Shown here piece after piece: positions 1 through 5,562 of a stretch of 5,590 bases of DNA. Position 1 is the stretch's first letter, and every line of letters starts with the position of its first letter. The notes under the pieces were generated by a model. It did no database searches. It saw nothing but the letters and a program-made list of their open reading frames with translations, and was not told the origin of the DNA. Source of the stretch: Candidatus Saccharibacteria bacterium UBA1788 (GTDB lineage: Bacteria; Patescibacteriota; Saccharimonadia; Saccharimonadales; Saccharimonadaceae). The position numbers and the translations under genes are program-made. The stretch spans positions 1-5,590 of the forward strand of contig DCGC01000012.1 in NCBI GenBank assembly GCA_002315165.1, read 5' to 3'.

Positions 1-1146
1 AATCTTATAAGGAATCCTCGCTGCAATAAAAGCCTTCTCAAAAGCATACGATTGCGCGTTCGTTCTATATAAAACCGCAAAATCCGAAAACGGGTGCTCG
101 TTGATTTTTGTCATAATTTTTCTTGCGACAAACATAGCTTCTGCCGTCTCATCATACAGCGATTCAATTTCAATTGGCGCTCCCCTCTCCGCCTCAGTAA
201 ACAACGTTTTATTTGTTCGAGTTTTGTTATTATTGATAATTTTTTGCGAAGCTTCCAATATATTACCAGTCGAACGATAATTTTGCTCCAATTTTATTAC
301 TTTCGCGCCAGGAAAATCATTTTCAAAATTCAGTATATTCGTGAAATCCGCTCCGCGCCAAGAATAAATCGATTGCCAATCATCGCCCACAACACAGATA
401 TTTCTCGCCTGATTCACCAATAACTTTATCAAGCGATATTGAATTCGGTTTGTATCTTGATACTCATCAATCAAAATATGCTTAAATTTCTCCTGCCACT
501 TTTTACGTAATTCGCCATTCTCCTGGAACATCTTCAAAGTTCTCAATAATAAATCATCAAAATCCAACGCCCCTGCTTTTTCTTTTTCCTCTTCGTATTT
601 TCTATAAATCTTCCCCACTTTATATTGATTCGGATAATATGCATTCGCCGCATACTCATCCGGCATCACCCCCTCATTTTTTGCTTTAGAAATAATTGAC
701 TGCACTGATTTTGGCTTAAGTGCCTTATCTTCAATTTTAAGATTTTTCATAATTCTTTTTATTAAAGAATTCTGGTCCTCAGTATCATAAATCACAAAAT
801 CTCGTTCTAACCCCGCCGCCAAACTTTCCATCCTTAAAATTTTCACGCAAATTCCATGAAATGTCCCCATATATGGCATAAAACTCCGCGCCGCTTCGCC
901 TTTTCCGCCAGTCAATTTCCACAGCCTATCTCTCATTTCCTTTGCCGCTTTATTCGTAAAAGTTACCGCCAAAATTTCCTGCGGCAACACTCCGTTTTGT
1001 ATCAAATTCGCAATCCGATGTGTTAAAGTTTTCGTTTTTCCCGATCCAGCGCCCGCCAAAATCAACACCGGTCCAGACAAAGTTTTTACAGCTTCCGCCT
1101 GTGCCGGATTTAACCCAATCAAAATATCGTTATTACTAAAATCCAT
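1..1146 (-). CDS. UvrD/PcrA-family ATP-dependent DNA helicase, N-terminal part (runs off left edge)
   Basis: Superfamily 1A 3'-5' helicase of the UvrD/PcrA/Rep type, which unwinds DNA during repair and restart of stalled replication. The first 382 codons are visible and the frame is open to base 1, so the C-terminal part lies outside. Visible motifs: motif I/Walker A AGAGSGKT (residues 31-38), motif Ia VTFTNKAAKEM (61-71), a GTFHG segment (94-98), Walker B DEYQDTN (227-233), motif III GDDWQSIYSWRGAD (254-267) and motif IV LEQNYRST (286-293). Family members are usually about 650-750 residues, so roughly half is present. The ATG at 1146 lies 14 bases after the murA stop, with a weak GATAGGT ribosome-site-like stretch before it. 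It is therefore probably the second gene of a murA-helicase operon. UvrD, PcrA and Rep cannot be separated from this fragment. Confidence 0.95.
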   Translation of the reverse strand, partial: MDFSNNDILIGLNPAQAEAVKTLSGPVLILAGAGSGKTKTLTHRIANLIQNGVLPQEILAVTFTNKAAKEMRDRLWKLTGGKGEAARSFMPYMGTFHGICVKILRMESLAAGLERDFVIYDTEDQNSLIKRIMKNLKIEDKALKPKSVQSIISKAKNEGVMPDEYAANAYYPNQYKVGKIYRKYEEEKEKAGALDFDDLLLRTLKMFQENGELRKKWQEKFKHILIDEYQDTNRIQYRLIKLLVNQARNICVVGDDWQSIYSWRGADFTNILNFENDFPGAKVIKLEQNYRSTGNILEASQKIINNNKTRTNKTLFTEAERGAPIEIESLYDETAEAMFVARKIMTKINEHPFSDFAVLYRTNAQSYAFEKAFIAARIPYKI

Positions 1147-1160
1147 TTTTTACCTATCTA

Positions 1161-2711
1161 TTATATACCAGTTAGAGGAGATATATCAGCACCAAGATGT
1201 CTCAACCTTGCCGCAAAATCTTGGTATCCACGGTTAATCGAATAAACATTACGCAAAATCGAAGTTCCAGGCGCAGCCAACATTGCTACTAAAATTACTA
1301 CCGCTGGACGCAAAGCTGGCGGAGCCACTAATTCCACCGCTCGCCAATTAGTCGGACCTTCCACATAAACCCTATGCGCGTCTAATAACTCAACTTTCGC
1401 ATTTAGTTTTGTTAAATCCGTCGTATAAATCGCCCTGTTCTCAAACACCCAATCATGAATCAACGTCCTTCCATTTGCTGTCGCAGCAATTACCGAAAAA
1501 AACGGCAAATTATCAATATTCAATCCAGGAAATGGCATCGGATGAATCTTATCTAGCGGCGCAACCAACTCCGATTTTTTAATCCTTAAATCAACCAATC
1601 TCGTTTTCTCATTTCTCGACAAATACTCTTCACTCTTTTCTATTTTTGCGTTCATCGACTTCAAAACTTCCAATTCCACTTCTAGAAATTCAATCGGCGC
1701 CCTACATATCTTAATCTCAGATTTCGTCACCAATGCCACCGCAATAAACGACATTGCTTCAATCGGGTCTTCCGACGGATAATATTCTACATCCTCATTG
1801 ATTTTTTCTTTACCATAAATCGTCAGCGTAGTAGTTCCCACTCCTTCGATTTTTACTCCTAATTTCTGCAAAAAGAAACACAAATCTTGCACCATATAAT
1901 TTGACGAAGCCCCCACAATCGTAGTTTTACCTCGATATAACGCAGCCGCCATCAAAACATTTTCCGTCACGGTGTCGCCACGTTCTATCAAAACAATTTT
2001 TTTATCTTGTCCATCGTTTAAAATTTTTTGGTCTACTTCCGCTTGATAAAACCCACTCTTACATGCCGCATCCACCGACAAACCAAAAATTGACAGCCCC
2101 ATCAAGTGTGGATTTACCGTCCTAGTCCCGAGCGAACATCCGCCAGCATAAGGCAACTCGAATTTTTTATATTTATGGAGCAACGGTCCCATCAGCATAA
2201 TTACCGACCTCGTCCTGCGTGCAGCCTCAATATCCATATTTTCTATATCCAATTCATCTGGTGATATAATTTCAAGGTCACGATGACGATTCTGCCATGT
2301 GCATTTTACGCCAATAGACTCCAAAACCTCGATAATCCTAAACACTTCTTCAATTCTTGCGATATGCTTCAATACTGTTTTTCCCGAGTTCAAAAGTGCC
2401 GCACAAAGCAAAGCCACTGCTGCATTTTTACTAGAATTTATCGTAATTTCGCCAGAAAGTTCTTTACCACCGTGAATCTTAAAACTCTGCGAAGAAGAAT
2501 CATTAACAGATAAAATCTGCCCGCCTAAACATTCGGAAAGTCTTTTTATCATCTCTAACGAAACATTCTGACATCCCTTTTCAATTCTATGGATTGCAGA
2601 CTGGCTAGTTCCGGCTTTTTCAGCCAGTTCCGCCTGTGTCATTCCCTTTTCTAACCTCAGTTTAGATATCACGCCCCCAATTTCTTCTTGATATGTTTGC
2701 ACCTTTTTCAT
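1161..2711 (-). CDS. murA: UDP-N-acetylglucosamine 1-carboxyvinyltransferase (MurA) with N-terminal XRE helix-turn-helix domain
   Basis: MurA transfers enolpyruvate from phosphoenolpyruvate to UDP-GlcNAc, the first committed step of peptidoglycan precursor synthesis in the cytoplasm. The protein has 516 residues, against about 420 for ordinary MurA. The extra ~75 N-terminal residues form a Cro/C1-type helix-turn-helix (scan MTQAELAEKAGTSQSAIHRI, 24-43). The enzyme starts near residue 76 (FKIHGGKELSGEITI). By alignment from memory with E. coli MurA, the key residues are kept: Lys95 in SSKNAA (Lys22), Cys192 in GGCSLGTR (Cys115, the fosfomycin target), Asp315 in SEDPIEA (Asp305) and Arg468 in PALRPAV (Arg397). 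The C-terminus SINRGYQDFAARLRHLGADI is typical. The enzyme is probably active. The fused DNA-binding domain suggests autoregulation or a second role, which is inference. The ATG is placed by the -10 box 9 bases upstream and by the complete HTH. Confidence 0.93.
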   Translation of the reverse strand: MKKVQTYQEEIGGVISKLRLEKGMTQAELAEKAGTSQSAIHRIEKGCQNVSLEMIKRLSECLGGQILSVNDSSSQSFKIHGGKELSGEITINSSKNAAVALLCAALLNSGKTVLKHIARIEEVFRIIEVLESIGVKCTWQNRHRDLEIISPDELDIENMDIEAARRTRSVIMLMGPLLHKYKKFELPYAGGCSLGTRTVNPHLMGLSIFGLSVDAACKSGFYQAEVDQKILNDGQDKKIVLIERGDTVTENVLMAAALYRGKTTIVGASSNYMVQDLCFFLQKLGVKIEGVGTTTLTIYGKEKINEDVEYYPSEDPIEAMSFIAVALVTKSEIKICRAPIEFLEVELEVLKSMNAKIEKSEEYLSRNEKTRLVDLRIKKSELVAPLDKIHPMPFPGLNIDNLPFFSVIAATANGRTLIHDWVFENRAIYTTDLTKLNAKVELLDAHRVYVEGPTNWRAVELVAPPALRPAVVILVAMLAAPGTSILRNVYSINRGYQDFAARLRHLGADISPLTGI

Positions 2712-2720
2712 ATGACTATC

Positions 2721-2726
2721 ATTATA
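2721..2726 (-). promoter_or_regulatory. Extended -10 box of the murA promoter
   Basis: Read leftward, the sequence is TGATATAAT: a perfect TATAAT preceded by TGN, an extended -10. No good -35 is seen; the 17-18 base position gives AGTGTA or TAGTGT, overlapping the RT stop codon at 2748-2750. Only 9 bases separate the box from the murA ATG, so transcription should begin within a few bases of the start codon and give a leaderless or near-leaderless mRNA. The 36-base gap between RT and murA therefore holds a promoter, making murA-helicase a separate unit from the DGR genes. Confidence 0.6.
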
Positions 2727-2747
2727 TCATAGCGCGCATATTTTACA

Positions 2748-3878
2748 CTATTTTTTATATTCCCACCCAGCCCCGCCAAATACTTCTCCTACCTTTTTCT
2801 TGCCATTCAAATTCTTCATAAACCCCATATACGAAACCACCGTTTCGCTATCCCGCATTCCGTTCTCAAATTCAATCACTCCTTGTTGAAAATTTTGTAC
2901 AACTCTTTTCCCAGCAACAATCCTCCTAGGATAAATCACCGTCCCAAGAAATGGCATTCCTCTTTCTATATCTTGGCAGTATCTTTTCTGTGGATGTAGT
3001 TTTAACTTTAACTCTTTCCTTAAAAAACTTTCAATCTTCAAAATATCGTCTTTTGCCTGTCCGTATTTCCCCTCGTCCACTATGATATAAAAATCATCCA
3101 CATACCTTCCATAATTTTTATATCCTAAGTCTATCGTTATATATCTATCTAACTTATCAAGATATATATTCGACAATAGTTGTGACGATAGATTTCCAAT
3201 CACAATTCCATTACCAGGTAACTGATAAAACAAACTTTTGCTTCTTGGCAAATCAATCCAATCTTGCCTTGTCCCTCTTTTTACGATATTTATCGTCGGG
3301 TCATCAAAAATCACCTTCCCCCAAAGATATCTCGCCGTCCGATATAGTTCGTCTTTTTCAGAAAATTGCCTATCTAGCCCCCAAACCACCCGTTCAAAAA
3401 GAGCCTGCCGTGGCAGACTCATAAAATATCCTCTAATATCTAGTTTGATTATATAGGCTTTTTTCGTATAATTTTCCGACACCTTCCTAATATGCTTAGC
3501 TGCTCGCTTTACTCCAAACCACGTTCCTTTCCCCTTTCTACAACTATAACAATCATATATCAGTCGCTTATCCCACCAATCGCCAACCACATTAAACAAA
3601 AAATGATGCACCACCCTATCTCTAAACGGAGCTGCAAAAATCTCACGAATCACCGGACTTCTCGTCACAAAAGCAATGCCTCGCCCAGGCTCATATGTCC
3701 GGTTCATAATCGCATCTCTAAGATTCATAATATTTTCAACGTCATTTATCTCAAACATCTGTTCGTCAGTCGTAGTTCTCTTCCCTTTGCGAGCTTCAAG
3801 ATACGCCTTAAAAAGCTCTCTATACAACCATTTATCAAAAGGTTCAGTTTTTGATTTTGGCCACTCTACACTCATCAT
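2748..3878 (-). CDS. DGR reverse transcriptase (retron/group II-like RT family)
   Basis: This RT copies the TR RNA into cDNA with random misincorporation at template adenines and is the core enzyme of the element. It has 376 residues from the ATG at 3878, within the usual DGR-RT range. Visible motifs: KRLIYDCYSCRKGKGTWFGV (105-124) fits RT motif 2; LDIRGYF (146-152) carries the motif 3 catalytic Asp147; GIVIGNLSSQLLSNIYL (224-240) is motif 4 with the IGxxxSQ form characteristic of DGR RTs, where other RTs usually have QG; YVDD (259-262) is the motif 5 metal site; FLGTVIYP (310-317) fits motif 7. No maturase or endonuclease domain follows, unlike group II intron RTs. Tandem ATGs at 3878 and 3875, or a TTG at 3881, are possible starts. 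It overlaps the accessory gene by 35 bases, so the two are probably translationally coupled. Confidence 0.95.
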   Translation of the reverse strand: MMSVEWPKSKTEPFDKWLYRELFKAYLEARKGKRTTTDEQMFEINDVENIMNLRDAIMNRTYEPGRGIAFVTRSPVIREIFAAPFRDRVVHHFLFNVVGDWWDKRLIYDCYSCRKGKGTWFGVKRAAKHIRKVSENYTKKAYIIKLDIRGYFMSLPRQALFERVVWGLDRQFSEKDELYRTARYLWGKVIFDDPTINIVKRGTRQDWIDLPRSKSLFYQLPGNGIVIGNLSSQLLSNIYLDKLDRYITIDLGYKNYGRYVDDFYIIVDEGKYGQAKDDILKIESFLRKELKLKLHPQKRYCQDIERGMPFLGTVIYPRRIVAGKRVVQNFQQGVIEFENGMRDSETVVSYMGFMKNLNGKKKVGEVFGGAGWEYKK

Positions 3879-4602
3879 CAACCATCTTTTTTATTTTTAC
3901 TATTTCTTCGAAAATATTCGCAGCGGTATTTTGATTTATAATTTTTAATTCTAATACAAACAAAAACTCTATTTTTAGTAACTCTATTATTAGTTCATTT
4001 ATCTTGCTCCAACAATCTTCTTCAGCCATCAATTCCACATTCGCCATTAAATAATACTTCGTCAATTTCCGACTATAATCTGCTAATAAATAACCATTAT
4101 ATTTTCGTTCATACTCCGTCATTTTCCTTACAATCTCAAAAATTCTTTTTTGCAAATGTCTCAATTTACTATATAAAATCGGCTTAACCGTAATTTTTGG
4201 CGCAATCGTCTTTAATAGTTTTTCGCGTTCGTCAGTCAATTCTTCCCGATAAAAATTTGTCTGCGCCGGATCCACCCTAAAATTCAACTCAAAAATCGTA
4301 TAATCCGCATTTTCCTTTTTGCTATTTATTACTTTTAGACGTTTTAATTTTTCTTCAAGCGCTTTTACTCCCCGAAAAGATATCACACCTTCCGCAAAAA
4401 TTATTTTTGTATAATCGGTGTCTGCTTGAATGTTTGGTTTTATTCCTAGTTCTGGCGCAATCTTAAAAAAATAAATCAACAAAGAATTCCCGCCCATTTT
4501 ATACCACTCCGCCCCACTCCGGAAAATTATTAAATTAGAATAATTTTTATCTTCTAAATTCTTTATTAAAGCCTTTGTTTTTTCATATTTTTTCTTGTCC
4601 AT
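3844..4602 (-). CDS. DGR accessory protein: MutS domain-I-like N-terminus fused to Avd-like four-helix bundle
   Basis: 252 residues. Residues 21-56 resemble the start of MutS mismatch-recognition domain I: a hydrophobic strand NLIIFRSG, then AEWYKMGG where MutS has GDFYELF, then a helix ending ELGIK. Similarity appears to continue to about residue 108. Residues ~138-245 are rich in amphipathic helix (PILYSKLRHLQKRIFEIVRK; a helix around LADYSRKLTKYYLMANVEL; NELIIELLKIEFLFVLELK; ANIFEEIVKIKKMVDD). This matches the accessory variability determinant (Avd) fold, a basic four-helix bundle that in BPP-1 binds RT and template RNA. The position directly upstream of and overlapping the RT supports an Avd role. 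MutS-like accessory proteins are known from DGR surveys (from memory). The domain boundaries and the MutS assignment are inferred from sequence pattern only. Confidence 0.75.
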   Translation of the reverse strand: MDKKKYEKTKALIKNLEDKNYSNLIIFRSGAEWYKMGGNSLLIYFFKIAPELGIKPNIQADTDYTKIIFAEGVISFRGVKALEEKLKRLKVINSKKENADYTIFELNFRVDPAQTNFYREELTDEREKLLKTIAPKITVKPILYSKLRHLQKRIFEIVRKMTEYERKYNGYLLADYSRKLTKYYLMANVELMAEEDCWSKINELIIELLKIEFLFVLELKIINQNTAANIFEEIVKIKKMVDDECRVAKIKN

Positions 4603-4609
4603 TAACTTA

Positions 4610-4615
4610 ATTATA
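4610..4615 (-). promoter_or_regulatory. -10 box of the accessory-RT operon promoter
   Basis: A perfect TATAAT reads leftward and ends 7 bases before the ATG at 4602. This predicts a leaderless transcript for the accessory-RT operon. The expected -35 position (4633-4638, CTTTAA on the minus strand) matches TTGACA poorly and falls inside the palindrome 4633-4649, so a regulator bound there could control the promoter. No Shine-Dalgarno sequence precedes this ATG. Confidence 0.55.
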
Positions 4616-4632
4616 ATCTTCTTATGCTAAAA

Positions 4633-4649
4633 TTAAAGGGGACCTTTAA
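4633..4649. repeat. 7-bp perfect inverted repeat with 3-base spacer; possible operator
   Basis: TTAAAGG-GGA-CCTTTAA is a perfect two-fold repeat. It covers the -35 position of the leftward accessory-RT promoter and lies just upstream of the candidate rightward TR promoter. This location suits a regulator controlling both, or it may simply be an RNA hairpin. No regulator gene is encoded in the DGR itself; the only DNA-binding domain visible in the window is the HTH fused to MurA. Confidence 0.4.
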
Positions 4650-4673
4650 CTTTGCGAACATCGTAATCTATAT

Positions 4674-4703
4674 TTGCGCTACTTCGCTTAGTTGAACTAT
4701 ATA
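4674..4703 (+). promoter_or_regulatory. Candidate promoter for the template RNA
   Basis: TTGCGC (4674-4679), an 18-base gap and TATATA (4698-4703) form a plausible rightward sigma-70-type promoter; TATAAA at 4700-4705 is an overlapping alternative -10. The start would fall near 4710, placing about 80 bases of leader before the TR. The -35 matches only TTG, so support is modest. The DGR model requires some rightward promoter left of 4790, and this is the best match seen. Confidence 0.35.
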
Positions 4704-4789
4704 AAAATCAGGAGCGCCCTCTTATTTAGAGGTCACCACGTGGTGTATTAGTCCCAAGGGATTTCTACACCCTTTAAGTCGTTCCTTAA

Positions 4790-5031
4790 ATGGCTCCGCT
4801 TGGGCTTGCCCGTGCTGGCAACTACAATTACAATAATGGTAATCTGAACAATCAGTCGTCAAACGGCAACTACTGGTCACACCGTATCAACTCATCAACG
4901 AATTCTTACAACCTGAACTTCAATTCCGGCAACGTCAACCCTCAGAATAACAACAATCGCGGCAACGGGTTCTCGGTTCGTTGCCTTGCCCGCTAGAGCC
5001 GTTCCGGCTTTTGCCCCCTCCCCCGATTTTT
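4790..5031 (+). repeat. DGR template repeat (TR)
   Basis: The 242 bases match the inverted VR at 5321-5562 without gaps: 218 identities and 24 mismatches, 22 of them at TR adenines. Adenines are concentrated in 21 AAC/AAT codons between codons 11 and 59 of the frame shared with VR. An open frame of 68 codons starting at 4790 mirrors the target C-terminus, but it is a donor template, not a likely protein gene: it has no upstream domain and no ribosome site. Homology starts exactly at the ATG (flanking bases differ) and ends at 5031, 35 bases past the stop codon. The TR is clearly richer in G+C than the AT-rich genes to its left. Confidence 0.97.
4997..5012 (+). terminator. Small hairpin plus T-run within the conserved 3' end of TR
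   Basis: AGCCG-TTC-CGGCT followed by TTTT begins directly after the TAG in the TR. The identical copy in VR (5340-5355, minus) sits directly after the target stop codon. In the target it could act as a weak intrinsic terminator. In the DGR context a hairpin near the IMH is a known aid to target recognition in BPP-1, so the same hairpin could serve homing. Five base pairs with a three-base loop is short for a terminator. Confidence 0.45.
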
Positions 5032-5059
5032 ATTAGTCCCCACCAAAAAAAGGCCCTAT

Positions 5060-5091
5060 CCCGGCCGCCCTAAAGGGCGGCACGGGCTTTT
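5060..5091 (+). terminator. Strong GC hairpin with T-run in the TR-VR spacer
   Basis: CCCG (5060-5063) pairs with CGGG (5083-5086), and CCGCCC (5065-5070) pairs with GGGCGG (5075-5080) around a TAAA loop. A one-versus-two-base internal bulge separates the two stems. C and TTTT follow. On the plus strand this is a good intrinsic terminator. It lies 29 bases after the TR, so it may define the 3' end of the template RNA or be the structured spacer used in cDNA priming. The other strand also has a T-run (the A-run at 5045-5051), so it could act in both directions. Confidence 0.55.
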
Positions 5092-5165
5092 GGCCCTCGC
5101 CGCCCACAAACGTCTAGTTATTCCAGCAACTTTTATCTCGCCGAATATCTTATATATTATTCCCC

Positions 5166-5189
5166 GCCGCTTCGCGTCGGCAGTTTTTT
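5166..5189 (+). terminator. Second hairpin with T-run in the TR-VR spacer
   Basis: GCCG (5166-5169) pairs with CGGC (5178-5181) around a C/TTCGCGT interior that can fold further as CGC-TTC-GCG. AG and six Ts follow. The U-run lies on the plus-strand side, so it would stop rightward transcription coming from TR. Nothing gene-like is seen at 5092-5165. Confidence 0.5.
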
Positions 5190-5232
5190 ATTTATTGTTT
5201 TTTGTTTATGATTTTAATTTCTTATATTTTTA

Positions 5233-5258
5233 GCCCCCGCTTTCGCGAGGGCATTTTT
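5233..5258 (+). terminator. Third hairpin with T-run in the TR-VR spacer
   Basis: GCCCCCGC (5233-5240) pairs with GCGAGGGC (5245-5252) with one C-A mismatch and a TTTC loop, then ATTTTT. This is again plus-strand polarity: leftward reading gives A-runs after the stem, so it does not look like a terminator for the leftward target gene. The following 5259-5320 is T-rich, with no gene or further structure that I can support. Confidence 0.5.
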
Positions 5259-5320
5259 CTATTTTAGTTTTTTATCTAGTTTTATTTTTGGAGTTTATTT
5301 CGTTTTTTGTAGTTCATTCC

Positions 5321-5387
5321 AAAAATCGGGGGAGGGGGCAAAAGCCGGAACGGCTCTAGCGGGCAAGGCAACGAACCGAGAACCCGT
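5321..5387 (-). other. Candidate IMH (initiation of mutagenic homing) segment of VR
   Basis: The last 67 bases of VR are identical to TR 4965-5031, following the last changed adenine (TR 4964). The segment includes the final codons GFSVRCLAR, the stop, the AGCCG/CGGCT hairpin, a CCCCCTCCCCC tract and GATTTTT. DGRs need an invariant 3' block where cDNA transfer begins, and position and identity fit. Only four adenines occur in this stretch of TR (4965, 4995, 4997, 5026), so some of the invariance reflects few mutable bases. The true IMH boundaries cannot be read from sequence. Confidence 0.6.
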
Positions 5388-5562
5388 AGCCGCGATAGTT
5401 GTTATCCTGAGGGCCGACGTGGCCGGAATAGAAGTTCAGGTAGTAAGAATAAGTAGAGGAGTAGATACGGTGCGACCAGTAGCGGCCGCCCGACGACTGA
5501 TTGTACAGAGTACCATTACTGTAATTGTAGTAGCCAGCACGGGCAAACCCAAGCGGAGCCAT
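5321..5562 (-). repeat. DGR variable repeat (VR)
   Basis: The 242-base inverted counterpart of TR, 90% identical. Changes relative to TR adenines: A to T nine times, A to G nine, A to C four. The two other differences are C to T (TR 4805, VR 5547) and G to T (TR 4900, VR 5452). Fifteen of the 21 TR AAY codons encode a different residue here, eight of them tyrosine. The scaffold around YWSHRI and GFSVRCLAR is unchanged. VR spans the last 68 codons, the stop and 35 bases beyond. Confidence 0.97.

Larger units (their letters stand above)
4710..5091 (+). ncRNA. Predicted DGR template RNA (leader, TR and 3' spacer)
   Basis: This is the RNA the RT is expected to copy. The leader folds into local hairpins: CCTCT-TATTT-AGAGG (4718-4732), the 12-base palindrome CACCACGTGGTG (4734-4745), and AAGGG/CCCTT arms near 4757-4775. 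The TR follows (4790-5031), then a spacer with a strong GC hairpin (5060-5086) and a T-run. In the Bordetella phage BPP-1 DGR, structured RNA flanking TR is bound by RT-Avd and the 3' spacer primes cDNA synthesis; the same layout is inferred here. The ends are guesses from the candidate promoter and the first strong terminator-like hairpin. The strand is set by the TR sense orientation matching the target mRNA. Confidence 0.5.

Noticed and set aside
94..423. Plus-strand frame of 109 codons
   Set aside because: It lies opposite the helicase coding sequence, whose motifs are unambiguous; the translation is low-complexity with no recognisable domain.
2748..3878. Group II intron or retron reverse transcriptase
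   Set aside because: There is no maturase or endonuclease region and no msr/msd-like RNA. The IGNLSSQ motif, accessory gene and TR/VR pair identify a DGR.
3182..3948. Several plus-strand frames of 80-120 codons opposite the RT and accessory genes
   Set aside because: They overlap clear minus-strand genes, and no start signals or domains are visible.
4790..4996. A 68-codon open frame on the plus strand as a protein gene
   Set aside because: It is the TR. Its open frame follows from matching the target's coding frame; there is no ribosome site or complete domain, and the asparagine excess is the mutable template.
5032..5320. tRNA, CRISPR array or second VR in the spacer
   Set aside because: The hairpins lack tRNA arms, there are no regularly spaced direct repeats, and no further segment matches TR.
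4790..5562. Invertible phase-variation switch flanked by inverted repeats
   Set aside because: The repeats differ at 22 adenine positions in one direction, which recombinational inversion would not cause; no invertase gene is present and the DGR explains the pair.
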